DNA of 64,000 nt from Microbacterium trichothecenolyticum (GCF_030818955.1 NZ_JAUTBF010000001.1:2852001-2916000), one strand, 5' to 3'. Shown: positions 1 to 9,394, counted from the stretch's first letter. Made by a program: numbers and translations. The notes: a model not told the origin generated them from the letters alone.

Positions 1-1182
1 TCAGGCTCCCGCGACGTCGACCCATCGCGACTCCGCCGCCGCGCTGACCTCGACCGCGTCGAGCACCCGTTGCACGGAGAGCCCTTCGGCGAACGACGGC
101 GACGGGTCGCGCTCTTCGGCGATGTCGGAGACGAGGTCGACGATCTGATGCGTGAAGGCGTGCTCGTAGCCGAGACCGTGACCGGTGGGCCACCAGGCAC
201 CGGCGTACGGGTGCTCGGGTTCCGTCGTGAGGATGCGGCGGAAACCCTGCCGATCGGCGGCCTGGGTGGCGTCGTAGACCTCGAGTTCGTTCTGCCGTTC
301 GAAGTCGAATGCCAGGGCTCCCCGATCGCCCGAGATCTCCAGGCGCAGCGCGTTCTTGCGTCCGGTGGCGAAGCGGCTGGCTTCGAAAGCCCCGATCGCG
401 CCGCTGTCGTAGCGGGTTGTGAACCAGGCGGCGTCGTCGACCGTCACCCGGCCCGTACCGCCTTCGTCGGCGCCGGCCGACGCCCCGAGTCCGCGGCCGC
501 CGGCGAGAGGTCGCTCGCTGACGAACGTCTCAACGGTGCCCGACACCCGCCGCACCGACAGACCGGTGACGTACGAGGCGAGGTCGATCACGTGCGCGCC
601 GATGTCGCCGAGTGCTCCCGATCCCGCCGACGCGCGGTCCAGCCGCCAGGTCATGGGGCTTCCCGGGTCGCTCAGCCAGTCCTGCAGGTACTGCCCGCGC
701 ACCTCGCGGATCTGCCCGAGAGCCCCCTGGGCGACCAGTCGACGCGCGAAGGCGATCGCGGGAACACGGCGGTAGGTGAACCCCACCATCGACCGGATGC
801 CACGGGCACGGGCCCGTTCGGCCGCCACGGCCATCGCCTCGGCCTCGGCCAGGGTGTTGGCGAGGGGCTTCTCGCACAGCACGTGTTTGCCGGCCTCGAG
901 GGCGGCGATCGCGATCTCGGCGTGCGAGTCGCCCGGGGTGCCGATGTCGATCAGGTCGATGTCGTCGCGTTCGATGGCCGCGCGCCATTCGTTTCCCGAC
1001 TCGTCCCACCCCCAGCGCTCGGCCGCGGCGGCGGCCGCATCTGCGCGGCGGCCCACGAGCAGCGCCATACGCGGAGTGACGGGCAGGTCGAAGAACCTCG
1101 GGGCGACCCGGTAGGCCTGGGAATGCGCGGCGCCCATGAAGCCGTGGCCGATCATGGCGATGTTCAGGGTGGGGGAGGTCAT
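1..1182 (-). CDS. Gfo/Idh/MocA family NAD(P)-dependent oxidoreductase
   Basis: A 393-residue cytosolic dehydrogenase of the Gfo/Idh/MocA family, which oxidises or reduces hydroxyl groups of sugars and inositols. The N-terminal Rossmann motif is seen at about residues 10-15 (GHGFMG), and the family's CEKPLA motif follows near residue 105. The ATG at 1182 is preceded by AAGGAG and overlaps the stop of the GH127 gene (ATGA), so it is translationally coupled and is the most distal gene of the operon inside the window. A longer in-frame start at 1275 lies inside the GH127 gene and lacks conserved sequence. With the second family member (3107-4213), ThuA and GH127, it probably processes a released or oxidised sugar. 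The exact substrate cannot be read from the sequence. Confidence 0.9.
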   Translation of the reverse strand: MTSPTLNIAMIGHGFMGAAHSQAYRVAPRFFDLPVTPRMALLVGRRADAAAAAAERWGWDESGNEWRAAIERDDIDLIDIGTPGDSHAEIAIAALEAGKHVLCEKPLANTLAEAEAMAVAAERARARGIRSMVGFTYRRVPAIAFARRLVAQGALGQIREVRGQYLQDWLSDPGSPMTWRLDRASAGSGALGDIGAHVIDLASYVTGLSVRRVSGTVETFVSERPLAGGRGLGASAGADEGGTGRVTVDDAAWFTTRYDSGAIGAFEASRFATGRKNALRLEISGDRGALAFDFERQNELEVYDATQAADRQGFRRILTTEPEHPYAGAWWPTGHGLGYEHAFTHQIVDLVSDIAEERDPSPSFAEGLSVQRVLDAVEVSAAAESRWVDVAGA

Positions 1183-3110
1183 CGTCGGTCTCCTTCGTCG
1201 AGGGGTGCGGCACGGTCGTCCGCGGCCGTGAGAGGAATCCACACCCGCATCGCGCCCGGGGCGGCATTGCCCCACGACGCGTACGGGCGCAGGATCAGTT
1301 CTTCGGCTTCGAGAGGGCGCGCGGATCGGGGCCAGGTCGCGTAGAGCGGCTCTGCCGCATCCCGATCCCGTGAGGCCCCGTTCGCGTGCAACAAGGGACC
1401 GAGCGCGGTTCCGTCGGCGGCGCCAGGGCGGATGACGACGGCGGGATCGATCAGGCAGCTTTCGATATCGGCGGTGTTGTCACGCTGTTCGAGGCAGTAC
1501 ACGACCGGTCCGCGCCGCACGGCCACGGTGCCCCGCATGGCGTCGGCCCGCGGATGCGCGGCGACGACGTCGACGGGCATCTCGAGCGAGAGCTCGATCA
1601 CGGTTCCGGATGCCACGTCTCCCGCGATCCGCACCCATCCGTCGCGGGCGTCGAAGGCGCGAACGACGCCGTCGACGCGCAGGTCGGCGCGGCGGCACCA
1701 CTGCGGCATCCGCAGCAGCAGGGCGACGCCGCTCGGCATCTCGTGCACGACGATGCGCACTCGGGAGTCCCGCGGGTAGGCGGTGTCGATGTCGAGCACG
1801 ACACGGGCCTCGGGGGCGTCGGTGTCGATGTGCGCGCGGGTGTAGTTCGCGATGCGCAGTTCGCCCGGGGCGGCCACGGCGACGAGCGCCTCGATCGAGG
1901 CGAAGGTGCGCATGAGGTTCGGTGGGCAGCACGCGCACGCGTACCACGGCAGGCGTCGTGCGGTGGCTTCTTCCTGGCCGGCGACGTGATCGCCGCGCAG
2001 CTGCAGGGGGTTGCTGTAGAAGAAGCTCGCGCCGTCGTCGCCGATCCCGGCGGCGACGACGTTGTACAGCGCCGTCTCGACCGGTTCGAGGTAGCGCGAG
2101 TCGCCGGTGGCGAGCAGCATCCGCCATCCCCAATGCATCAGCGCGATCCCCGCGCAGGTCTCGGAGTACGAACGGTCGGGCGGCAGCTCGTACGCATCGC
2201 CGAACGCCTCGTCGCGGTGGCGCGAGCCGGTGCCGCCGGTCAGGTACATCCGGCGCGCGACGAGGTCGTCCCACTGCGCGCGCATGACCGCGAGCAGCTC
2301 GTCGTCGCCGGTCTCGATCGCGACGTCGGTCGCCCCGGCGTTCAGGTACAGCGCGCGCACCGCGTGCCCGCGCAGTGTCGTCGTCTCACGCACGGGCGCG
2401 TCGTCTTGCAGGTAGGCGGCGCCGAACATTCCCGGACCGAGCCATCCGGCCCCGCGGCGGTCGATGAACGCGCGCGCGGTGTCGAGGTGACGTCGATCGC
2501 CGGTGAGGCGGTACAACTCGACGAGGGCGTACTCGATCTCAGGATGCCCGGGGTACGCGGACGAGTCCGCGCCGCCGAAGCGCTCAGCGATGTGGTCGGC
2601 CAGACGCACCGCCACGGCGAGGAGTCGGTCGTCGCCCATCGCGCGCCGGGCGGCGACGCCGGCCTGGATCAGATGGCCCGCGCAGTACAGCTCGTGGCCG
2701 TGGGCGAAGTCGGTCCACGTCGGTGCCGGGGCGTCGTCGCGCTGGAACGCCGAGTTCAGGTACCCGTCGTCGCGCTGCACGCCTTCCAGCAGCGAGACGG
2801 TCTCGTCGAAGAAGGCGCGCAGCACCGGGTCGTCGACCCGGCCCAGCTCCCACGCGACCGCTTCGAGCATCTTGTGCACGTCGCTGTCTTGGAAGACCAT
2901 CCCCCGAAATGGCGCCGCGGAGCGACCCACGAGGCGACGGAGGTTGTCGAGCGCCCCCTCGCGCTCGAGCATCCGGATGCCGTGCCTCAGCGTCACCGCT
3001 CCCGTTCGGCGCTGCCATGCTCCCCATGTGCCATCGCCCAGGCGCACCTCGTCGGGACCGAGCGGGCGCAGGCGCGTGCGCCGGGGTGCGACGGGGCCGG
3101 GATTCGTCAT
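1179..3110 (-). CDS. GH127 glycoside hydrolase (beta-L-arabinofuranosidase-like, DUF1680)
   Basis: A 643-residue protein of glycoside hydrolase family 127, whose founding member HypBA1 removes beta-L-arabinofuranose through a zinc-bound cysteine nucleophile. The family's catalytic set is present: Glu301 (acid/base position, in DEAFGD), Glu317 and Cys319 (SETCAG), and Cys394-Cys395 (CACCPPN). The 16-residue gap between the two glutamates matches HypBA1. No signal peptide is seen, so it acts on oligosaccharides after uptake. The start at 3110 (MTNPGP) gives an ATGA overlap with the preceding gene; the frame stays open further upstream only as low-complexity arginine-rich sequence. L-arabinofuranoside is the best-supported substrate class. 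Other GH127 specificities are possible. Confidence 0.9.
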   Translation of the reverse strand: MTNPGPVAPRRTRLRPLGPDEVRLGDGTWGAWQRRTGAVTLRHGIRMLEREGALDNLRRLVGRSAAPFRGMVFQDSDVHKMLEAVAWELGRVDDPVLRAFFDETVSLLEGVQRDDGYLNSAFQRDDAPAPTWTDFAHGHELYCAGHLIQAGVAARRAMGDDRLLAVAVRLADHIAERFGGADSSAYPGHPEIEYALVELYRLTGDRRHLDTARAFIDRRGAGWLGPGMFGAAYLQDDAPVRETTTLRGHAVRALYLNAGATDVAIETGDDELLAVMRAQWDDLVARRMYLTGGTGSRHRDEAFGDAYELPPDRSYSETCAGIALMHWGWRMLLATGDSRYLEPVETALYNVVAAGIGDDGASFFYSNPLQLRGDHVAGQEEATARRLPWYACACCPPNLMRTFASIEALVAVAAPGELRIANYTRAHIDTDAPEARVVLDIDTAYPRDSRVRIVVHEMPSGVALLLRMPQWCRRADLRVDGVVRAFDARDGWVRIAGDVASGTVIELSLEMPVDVVAAHPRADAMRGTVAVRRGPVVYCLEQRDNTADIESCLIDPAVVIRPGAADGTALGPLLHANGASRDRDAAEPLYATWPRSARPLEAEELILRPYASWGNAAPGAMRVWIPLTAADDRAAPLDEGDRR

Positions 3111-4213
3111 GCGCGGCCCCCGAGGGCGGCGGCGGATCCCCAGGACTGCAGGCGTGCCCGCACGTCCTCGCGCGTCTCGTCGGCGAGAGCGCGCGCGTAG
3201 GCATCGTCGAGCACGCGGTCGAGTCCGACCTCCACGCGTTCCTCGGCGGAACGCACGGCGGCTTCGACCATCGCCAGGCTCCGCACGTTCGCGTGCACCT
3301 CGCCCGAGGGTACGCGTCCGGTGCGCAGCACCTCGAGGAACTCCGCCAGCGCTCCGCGGATCTCGCGGGGACCGTCGGCGTCGAGGGCCACGGCCTCGCC
3401 GTCTGCGGTGGTCGGCGCGTTGTCGCCGTCCCACAGGGCGGTCCCGCCGGGGCCGCTGGCCCGCCAGCTGCCGTTCCATGACGTCTCGAGCCCGGGGCTG
3501 CACCAACTGCCGGTGTAGACGAATCGCTCGCCGCCGGCGAACTCGAACGTCGCGCTGGCCGCCGCGTCTCCCGCATACCAGCTCCACGCGGGGTTCCAGC
3601 TGCGGCAGTCCACGCGCACCGGCTCGGAGTCGATGAGGTAGCGCGCCACGTCGAAGGCGTGGATGGCCATGTCGATCAGAAGCGGGTGGGCCATGGCATC
3701 CCGGAATCCGCCGAAACGCGGCGCTTTGAAGAACTCCACGCTCAGCAGCCCGGCGCCTCCGATGCCGTCGATCGCCGTGCGGAAGGCCGCGAGCTCGGGA
3801 TAGTACCGCCGCGACTGGCTCGTCATCAGCAACTCGCCCGAGAGCTCCGCCGCCGCCACGAGCGAGAGGGTCTCGGCCACGCTGGGGGCGATGGGCTTCT
3901 CGCAGAGCACCGGGAAGCCCGCGAGCAGTGCCGCGGTGTTCACGGCGTGATGCGCTTGCGGAACCGTGACGTCGATCACCGCGTCGGCGCCCGCGCGGGT
4001 CGCGACCTCGACGACATCTGTGCCGACCACGACGTCGCCGCCGACGTCGGCAGCCACGCGTTCGGCGTGGGCCAGATCGATGTCGACGAGCCCCACCAGT
4101 TCGGCACCCGCGTGCTCGGCGATGGCCTCGAGCCAGGCCCGCCCCATCGCTCCCGCCCCCACCTGCACGAGGCGCACCGTGCGATCGGTCGTCAGGGTGC
4201 GGAACCCGCTCAT
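3107..4213 (-). CDS. Gfo/Idh/MocA family oxidoreductase (second copy in the operon)
   Basis: A 368-residue cytosolic dehydrogenase. The N-terminal nucleotide-binding motif is GAGAMG at about residues 17-22, and the CEKPIAPS motif follows around residue 100. It is only distantly similar to the copy at 1-1182, so the two probably act at different steps rather than being a recent duplication. Both ends overlap neighbours by ATGA (start with the ThuA gene, stop with GH127), which places it firmly inside one transcript. ThuA/ThuB-like pairs are known in sugar catabolism that passes through 3-keto intermediates. That role is an inference here. Confidence 0.9.
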   Translation of the reverse strand: MSGFRTLTTDRTVRLVQVGAGAMGRAWLEAIAEHAGAELVGLVDIDLAHAERVAADVGGDVVVGTDVVEVATRAGADAVIDVTVPQAHHAVNTAALLAGFPVLCEKPIAPSVAETLSLVAAAELSGELLMTSQSRRYYPELAAFRTAIDGIGGAGLLSVEFFKAPRFGGFRDAMAHPLLIDMAIHAFDVARYLIDSEPVRVDCRSWNPAWSWYAGDAAASATFEFAGGERFVYTGSWCSPGLETSWNGSWRASGPGGTALWDGDNAPTTADGEAVALDADGPREIRGALAEFLEVLRTGRVPSGEVHANVRSLAMVEAAVRSAEERVEVGLDRVLDDAYARALADETREDVRARLQSWGSAAALGGRA

Positions 4214-5007
4214 TCCTCGTCGTCCTTGTTGTGCATGGCGCCCTGGTAACCATGACCGGTGAAGAAGTCGCCGGTGTCGTAACGCAGCAGCACCGGGGTC
4301 TCGCGCGAGGGACGGACGGATGCCGCCCACTCGACGCCGTTGGCGATGACGCGCCGCACGTCGCGGTGGTGATAGACGGGGTAGTCCTGGTCGCCGGGGC
4401 TGAAGTAGAAGATCTTGCCGTTGCCGCGACGGTAGGTGATGCCGCTGCGGAACACCTCGCCGCCGCTGAAGGTGCTGAGGAAGATGATCTCGTCGGGAGC
4501 GGGGACGTCGAAGCGCTCGCCGTACATCTCTTGCTCGGGGATCTCGATCGGGTGCGGCACACCCTGGGCGATGGGGTGGGTGGGGTCGACGGTCCACACG
4601 AGCTCGCGATCGTGCTCGCTGCGCCAGCGCAGGGTGCACGAGGTGCCCATGAGCTTGACGAAGATCTTCGACCAATGCCCCGAGTGCAGCACCACCAGGC
4701 CCATCCCGTCGAGGACGTGTCGGTGCACGCGCTCGACGATCTCGTCGGACACCTCGGCGTGCGCGGCGTGGCCCCACCACGTCAGCACGTCGGTCTGCGC
4801 CAGCAGCTCTTCGCTCAGCCCGTGCTCGGGATCGTCGAGCAGAGCGGTGGTCACCTCCACGCGCTCGCCGAGGTTGTCTTCGATGCCGGAGCGGATGGCG
4901 CCGTGCAGGCCGTCGGGGTAGATCTCGGCGACGCGGGCGTCGACCTGCTCGTGGCGGTTCTCGCTCCAGACGACGACGCGGAGGGGACGGTCGGGGGTGG
5001 GGGACAT
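4210..5007 (-). CDS. ThuA-like domain protein (trehalose-utilisation family)
   Basis: A 265-residue cytosolic protein of the ThuA family, which has a class-I glutamine-amidotransferase-like fold without the full catalytic triad. Recognisable stretches are [10 protein letters not shown] at the N-terminus, LTWWGHAAH near residue 75 and [10 protein letters not shown] near residue 108. ThuA-like proteins accompany Gfo/Idh oxidoreductases in disaccharide and keto-sugar pathways. The ATG at 5007 has a clear AAAGGAG ribosome-binding site. The stop overlaps the start of the following oxidoreductase, and 55 bases separate the gene from the permease upstream. The reaction catalysed is not established for this subfamily. 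Confidence 0.88.
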   Translation of the reverse strand: MSPTPDRPLRVVVWSENRHEQVDARVAEIYPDGLHGAIRSGIEDNLGERVEVTTALLDDPEHGLSEELLAQTDVLTWWGHAAHAEVSDEIVERVHRHVLDGMGLVVLHSGHWSKIFVKLMGTSCTLRWRSEHDRELVWTVDPTHPIAQGVPHPIEIPEQEMYGERFDVPAPDEIIFLSTFSGGEVFRSGITYRRGNGKIFYFSPGDQDYPVYHHRDVRRVIANGVEWAASVRPSRETPVLLRYDTGDFFTGHGYQGAMHNKDDEE

Positions 5008-5062
5008 GCGGGTCTCCTTTCGTGGGGTGGGTCCGACGGCCGCAGCGATGCGACCGCGGGGA

Positions 5063-5911
5063 TTACTTGATCGCGCCGCCGAGGGCGCCCGCCGCGATGT
5101 AGCGCTGGGCGAGGATGAGCAGCACGGCGGCCGGGAGCGAGGCCAGCACGGCCGTGGCCATGACGGGCCCCCACTGCTGCACGTTCGCGCTGAGGTAGTT
5201 GTAGATGCCGAGCGTGATGGGGCGCACGGTCGGCGTGCTGGTGAGCGTGAGGGCGAAGAGGAAGTCGCCCCACGCGCCGAGGAAGGTGAAGAGCCCCGCC
5301 GTGACGAGGGCGTTGCGACTGATCGGCACCACGATCGACACGAACGCGCGCAGGTGGGTGGCACCGTCGACATAGGCGGCCTCGACCAGGCTGTGGGGGA
5401 TCGAGGTCATGAACGCCCGGATGAGCAGCACCGCGAACGGGACCTGCGCCGCGCTGTCGGCCAGGATCAGGCCCAGGTGGCTGTTGAGCAGACCGATGTC
5501 GTTGAACAGCGTGTAGAGCGCATTGGCGATGACGATCGTCGGGATCATCTGCGTGATCAACAGCACGAAGATGAACGGGGTCATGCCGGGGAGCGTGAAG
5601 CGGGCCAGACCGTAGGCCGCGGGGGTGGCGATCACGAGCGTGAGTACGACGGTTCCCAGGGCCACGATCAGGCTCGTGACGAAGTTGGGAGCCTGATCGG
5701 CCCACGCGGTCTCGTATCCCGCGAACGAGATGTCGATGGGGAGCCAGGTCGTGGACGCCGCCCCCGAGGTGGCTTGCAGGCTGCTGTTGACCATCCAGTA
5801 GACCGGGAAGATCATCACGGCGAGGAACAGCACGCCCAGCGCCGTCAACGGCCAGCTGCGGCGGGGGGACCGGGCGGGCCGGTCGGCGAGGAGGATGGTG
5901 CGCGTGGTCAT
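5063..5911 (-). CDS. Carbohydrate ABC transporter permease, MalG type
   Basis: A 282-residue inner-membrane permease of the CUT1 family. A first membrane segment lies at about residues 20-42, and five more follow. The cytoplasmic coupling loop has the EAAYVDGAT signature near residue 177, which docks the ATPase. It pairs with the permease at 5908-6840, with which it shares an ATGA overlap, and with the lipoprotein at 6902-8131. No ATP-binding gene is present in this operon, so a shared MsiK-like ATPase encoded elsewhere is expected, as is usual for actinobacterial CUT1 systems. Confidence 0.93.
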   Translation of the reverse strand: MTTRTILLADRPARSPRRSWPLTALGVLFLAVMIFPVYWMVNSSLQATSGAASTTWLPIDISFAGYETAWADQAPNFVTSLIVALGTVVLTLVIATPAAYGLARFTLPGMTPFIFVLLITQMIPTIVIANALYTLFNDIGLLNSHLGLILADSAAQVPFAVLLIRAFMTSIPHSLVEAAYVDGATHLRAFVSIVVPISRNALVTAGLFTFLGAWGDFLFALTLTSTPTVRPITLGIYNYLSANVQQWGPVMATAVLASLPAAVLLILAQRYIAAGALGGAIK

Positions 5912-6840
5912 TCGTCCACCGGCTTCCGGTTGAGGGAGAGGTAGACCACAGCGAAGACGAGCGAGACGGCGATGAGGATGTTGCTCACCGCGGCGCCGCC
6001 GCCGAACGAGAACTGCACGAAGGACTTCTCGTACGCCCAGGTCGCCAGGGTCTGTGTCGAGTTGGCGGGCCCGCCGCCGGTGAGGCCGAGGATGATGTCG
6101 ACCACTTTCAGCGTGTAGACAACGCCCAGCACGATCACGACGCTCACGACGGAGCGGATGCTGGGCCAGGTGATGTACCAGAACGCTCGCCACCCGGTGG
6201 CGCCGTCGAGCGAGGCCGCCTCGTACAGTTCGTCGGGCACGGCCTGCAGGCCGCTGTAGAGGATCGTGGTGTTGAACGGGATGCCGAGCCAGATGTTCAC
6301 GCCGATGACCGCGACCAGAGCCAGGCTCGGGCTGACCAGCCACGGCACCGGGGCGATGCCGAAGAGACCGAGGAATTGGTTCAGCGCCCCGCTGTCCTGG
6401 TCGAGGATCCACTTCCACACGGCGCTCGAAGCGATGAGCGGCAGCAGCCACGGCAGCAGCAGAAGCGAGCGGAGGAAGCCCGAGAGCGGGAAGTTCCGTT
6501 TGAAGAAAAGGGCGAGGGCCAGACCGATGACGAACTGCACCGAGATCGAGCCGACGGTGAACAGGGCCGTGTTCAGCAGTGTCGTGCCGAATAGCGAGCT
6601 GCTGAAGACTTCGATGTAGTTGGTCAGGCCCGTCCAGGGGGCCTCCCCGGTGAAGAAGGTCGCGGTCGTGTAGTCCTGGAACGACATCACGATGTTCTTC
6701 ACGATCGGGTAGCCGAAGAACACGCCGACGAACACGACGGCCGGAAGGACGAACAGCCAGGCCGACAGCGAGGTCGCCAGGCGGCGGTTGCGGCGCAGCG
6801 ACGGGATCGGGCCGGCGGGAAGCCGGGCGGGAACGGTCAT
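5908..6840 (-). CDS. Carbohydrate ABC transporter permease, MalF type
   Basis: A 310-residue inner-membrane permease, the MalF-like partner of the permease at 5063-5911. After a basic cytoplasmic N-terminus the first membrane segment falls at about residues 27-48. The coupling-loop signature is ELYEAASLDGAT near residue 208. The ATG at 6840 follows AGGAGG. The gene is preceded by a stable intercistronic hairpin that separates it from the binding-protein gene. The substrate is presumably an oligosaccharide handled by the GH127 enzyme downstream. Confidence 0.93.
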   Translation of the reverse strand: MTVPARLPAGPIPSLRRNRRLATSLSAWLFVLPAVVFVGVFFGYPIVKNIVMSFQDYTTATFFTGEAPWTGLTNYIEVFSSSLFGTTLLNTALFTVGSISVQFVIGLALALFFKRNFPLSGFLRSLLLLPWLLPLIASSAVWKWILDQDSGALNQFLGLFGIAPVPWLVSPSLALVAVIGVNIWLGIPFNTTILYSGLQAVPDELYEAASLDGATGWRAFWYITWPSIRSVVSVVIVLGVVYTLKVVDIILGLTGGGPANSTQTLATWAYEKSFVQFSFGGGAAVSNILIAVSLVFAVVYLSLNRKPVDE

Positions 6841-6863
6841 CGGTGACCTCCTTTCGTGGGGCG

Positions 6864-6896
6864 GTGGTCGACGCGGCGCGGGGCCGCGCCGACCAC
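6864..6896 (-). other. Intercistronic hairpin between binding-protein and permease genes
   Basis: Fourteen-base arms (6864-6877 and 6883-6896) pair with one G-U-type mismatch around a five-base loop. The hairpin lies in the 61-base gap just after the solute-binding-protein stop. There is no U-run, so partial termination or 3'-end protection is more likely than full termination. In maltose-type operons such hairpins raise binding-protein expression above that of the permeases. Confidence 0.55.
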
Positions 6897-6901
6897 GGCT
6901 C

Positions 6902-8131
6902 CTACTTGTTCTCGGCCTGCGCCTGCGACAGGGCGTCGGCGGGCGAGGCCTTGCCGGTGAGGGCGTTCTGAACGGCGGTGTAGATGGCCGTCGCCGCCTT
7001 CGGCCAGGCGTCGCCCAGCTCGCCGGTGCGAGCGCGGGCGGTCTGCACGGTCGTCACGAACGATGCGACCTGCGGGTTCGCGGCGGCCCACTCGGCGCCG
7101 GCCTTCTTGTCGGTGGGGACGTTTCCGGTGACCTTGGCGATCGTCTTCTGCATGTCGGGCTCGCCCAGGCACTTCACGAACGCACCGGAGAGCGCCATCT
7201 TGTCTTTGTCGCCGGTGTTCGGCACGGTGAATGCTTCGCCGCCCAGCGGGGCGATGGTGGTCTGCGACGACGTGCGCGTGGGGATGGGAACGCTGTCGAA
7301 GTGCAGTCCGCTCTTCTCGGTGGCCTCGTTCAGCGCCGGCAGCTGCCACGGCCCGTTGACCATCATCGCTGCCTTGCCCGCCACGAACTGGTCCTTCACA
7401 TCGGCTTGCGCCCACGACACCGAGCTCTGCGACATCGATCCGTCGTTCTGCAGGTCGACGATGAACTGCAGGGCCTGCGCCGCCTCGGGGGTCGCGATGT
7501 CCTTCTCGTCGCCCCCGTTCGACCAGAAGAAGGGCAGGAACTGCCAGGTGCCCTCGTAGGTGTTGATGTTGCTCATGGCGAACCCGTAACGACCGGATGC
7601 CGAGTCGGTGAGCGTCTTCGCGGCGGCGCGCAGTTCGTCCCAGGTCTTCGGGGGCTCGATGCCCGCGGCGGTGAGCATGTCGGTGTTGTAGTAGAGCGCG
7701 ATGGAATTCGTGACGGGCACCAGGCCATACAGTTCGCCGTCGTAGGTGCCCGCGTCGATGACGCCCTGCACCGCGTCGCCGCCGTCGATGCCGTAGTTCT
7801 TCAGCGGCGAGATGGCGCCCGACTTCGCGATCTGCTGGACATCGGGGTTGTCGAGCATCAGCACGTCGGGAAGCGTCTTCGAGGAGGCCTGCTGCAGAAC
7901 CTTGGCGATGAGGCCGGCGCCGGCGACGTGGTTGATGGTGACGGTGGCGCCCACCTTCTCGGCGCACTCCTGGTAGATCGGGTCGTAGTTGTCCTGGTAG
8001 TAGTCCTCGATCGTGAGGTTCTTCGCGTCAGCGCCGCCGGCGGCGGATCCGCTTCCGCCGGAGCATCCCGCAAGGGTTGCGGCGAGTGCGCCGGCGCCGA
8101 CGAGGGCGACGGCGAGAGGGGTCTTCTTCAC
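6902..8131 (-). CDS. Extracellular sugar-binding lipoprotein (CUT1 ABC transporter)
   Basis: A 409-residue solute-binding protein. It has a lipoprotein signal (lysine pair, hydrophobic core, LAGC lipobox with acylated Cys23) and a type-1 sugar-binding fold, so it is anchored on the outer face of the membrane. The start is GTG at 8131, which places AAAGGAG about ten bases upstream; no better ATG exists. It is the first gene of the minus-strand operon and sits opposite the LacI gene, with two LacI-type operators in the gap. Its natural ligand would be the operon's substrate, plausibly an arabinose-containing oligosaccharide. This cannot be read from the sequence. Confidence 0.92.
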   Translation of the reverse strand: MKKTPLAVALVGAGALAATLAGCSGGSGSAAGGADAKNLTIEDYYQDNYDPIYQECAEKVGATVTINHVAGAGLIAKVLQQASSKTLPDVLMLDNPDVQQIAKSGAISPLKNYGIDGGDAVQGVIDAGTYDGELYGLVPVTNSIALYYNTDMLTAAGIEPPKTWDELRAAAKTLTDSASGRYGFAMSNINTYEGTWQFLPFFWSNGGDEKDIATPEAAQALQFIVDLQNDGSMSQSSVSWAQADVKDQFVAGKAAMMVNGPWQLPALNEATEKSGLHFDSVPIPTRTSSQTTIAPLGGEAFTVPNTGDKDKMALSGAFVKCLGEPDMQKTIAKVTGNVPTDKKAGAEWAAANPQVASFVTTVQTARARTGELGDAWPKAATAIYTAVQNALTGKASPADALSQAQAENK

Positions 8132-8170
8132 GAGTGAGCTCCTTTGCTACGGGTGGGTCGGCGGGTGCCG

Positions 8171-8184
8171 GTCAAGCGCTTGAC
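8171..8184. promoter_or_regulatory. LacI-family operator 1
   Basis: A perfect 14-base palindrome, GTCAAGCGCTTGAC, 40 bases upstream of the binding-protein start. It has the central CG typical of LacI/GalR operators. Read on the minus strand, its right arm supplies a TTGACC -35-like hexamer facing the transport operon. Confidence 0.85.
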
Positions 8185-8271
8185 CTCTCCCGCGAAGAGA
8201 GGCCCGGGCGAGACCGAGGCGGCCGCGTCCACCGAGCGCTGGCAGACAGTCTGCTGCGCGTCATGGGCGTA

Positions 8272-8285
8272 GTCAAGCGCTTGAC
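8272..8285. promoter_or_regulatory. LacI-family operator 2
   Basis: A second copy of GTCAAGCGCTTGAC, identical in all 14 bases and 101 bases from the first. It overlaps the -35 hexamer of the regulator's own promoter, so autorepression is expected. Two identical sites at this distance could also support a repression loop. Confidence 0.87.
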
Positions 8286-8308
8286 CAAAAGTTGCCGAGG
8301 GCTAGTGT
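8281..8308 (+). promoter_or_regulatory. Promoter of the LacI regulator gene
   Basis: TTGACC at 8281-8286 and TAGTGT at 8303-8308 are separated by 16 bases. The -35 box is embedded in operator 2. The regulator's ATG follows about 30 bases downstream with a GAGAGGA ribosome-binding site. Confidence 0.6.
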
Positions 8309-8337
8309 GGGGTTCACGCATTCGAGAGGACACCGGC

Positions 8338-9393
8338 ATGGTCACCATGCAGCAGGTCGCTGACCGCGCGGGCGTGTCGATCTCGACGGTGTCCTTCGTC
8401 GTCAACGACACGAAACCCGTCACGGCCGAGACGCGCGAGCGCATCCAACGCGCCATCGATGAACTCGGTTATCGGCGCAACGCGCTGGCCCGCGCGCTGG
8501 CCTCGCGTCGTTCGCACGTGATCGCGATGATCCACCCGATCATCGACCGCAACCACTACGGTTTCGTCGAAGCGGCCGCGGGGGCGGCGGCCGCCGCCGG
8601 CTACAACCTCGTGCTGTGGCCCGTGCACTCCGACGATGAGGCGCGCGAGATCACCTCCCTCACCACGACGGGGGCGGCCGGAGGAGTCCTGCTGCTCGAG
8701 GTGCGATACGACGACGCCCGTGTGCGCGCCTTGCAAGAGGCGAACTCGCCGTTCGTCCTGATCGGGCGCACGGGAGAGCTCGAGGGGATGGATTTCGTCG
8801 ACATCGACTTCGAGAGCACCGTCGCCCACGCCATCGATCTGCTCGCGGGCGAGGGGCATCGGTGCATCGGCCTGGTCGTCGAGGACTTCTCGGCCACCGC
8901 CCTGGCCTCCTATGCGCCGCCGTTGCGCGTCGCCGACATCTTCCGAGCAGAGATGTCGCGCCGCGACCTCCATGGCGAGGTGTTCACCGTGCCCCGGGTC
9001 CTCGATCCCGATGCGCCGTCCGGGACGCCCGGCGCGGGTATCGTCGCTCAGCTCGCGGCCACGGCGCCCGAGACCACCGCACTCGTCGTCATGCACGCCA
9101 CCGCATCATTCGCCATCGTGCACGAGCTTCGTGCCCGCGGATTGGTCATCCCCCGCGATATGTCGGTGGTGGGCATCGCGGTCGAGTCGGCAGTCACCTC
9201 GCTCGTAGATCCCCCGGTCACGACGTTCGAGACGCCATCGCGAGAGATGGGGCGCTTGGCCACCGAGGTGTTGATCGCCCGTATGGCGGGAGCCGAGCCC
9301 GGACGCGTGCACCGGCTGATCGACTGCGAGGTGCGTCCGGGCGCGTCGGTGGCGCCGGCGCCGCATGGCCGACGGCGCCTCGACGCAGGCTGA
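8338..9393 (+). CDS. LacI-family transcriptional regulator
   Basis: A 351-residue repressor. The helix-turn-helix occupies residues 4-25 (QQVADRAGVSISTVSF), followed by a hinge helix and a periplasmic-binding-protein-like effector domain. The ATG at 8338 is preceded by GAGAGGA. A second ATG at 8347 is possible, but it would sit closer to the HTH. It is divergent from the sugar operon and flanked by two perfect GTCAAGCGCTTGAC operators, so it very likely represses both the operon and itself until a sugar ligand binds. It converges with the following minus-strand gene with a single base between the stop codons. Confidence 0.93.
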   Translation: MVTMQQVADRAGVSISTVSFVVNDTKPVTAETRERIQRAIDELGYRRNALARALASRRSHVIAMIHPIIDRNHYGFVEAAAGAAAAAGYNLVLWPVHSDDEAREITSLTTTGAAGGVLLLEVRYDDARVRALQEANSPFVLIGRTGELEGMDFVDIDFESTVAHAIDLLAGEGHRCIGLVVEDFSATALASYAPPLRVADIFRAEMSRRDLHGEVFTVPRVLDPDAPSGTPGAGIVAQLAATAPETTALVVMHATASFAIVHELRARGLVIPRDMSVVGIAVESAVTSLVDPPVTTFETPSREMGRLATEVLIARMAGAEPGRVHRLIDCEVRPGASVAPAPHGRRRLDAG

Positions 9394-9394
9394 C

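Noticed and set aside
70..3636. Large plus-strand open frames across the sugar operon
   Set aside because: They are antisense shadows produced by high-GC codon bias and lack starts, ribosome-binding sites and motifs.
8242..8254. GCAGAC-A-GTCTGC palindrome between the two LacI operators
   Set aside because: It is short, occurs once, and does not resemble the flanking operators. Chance is a sufficient explanation.
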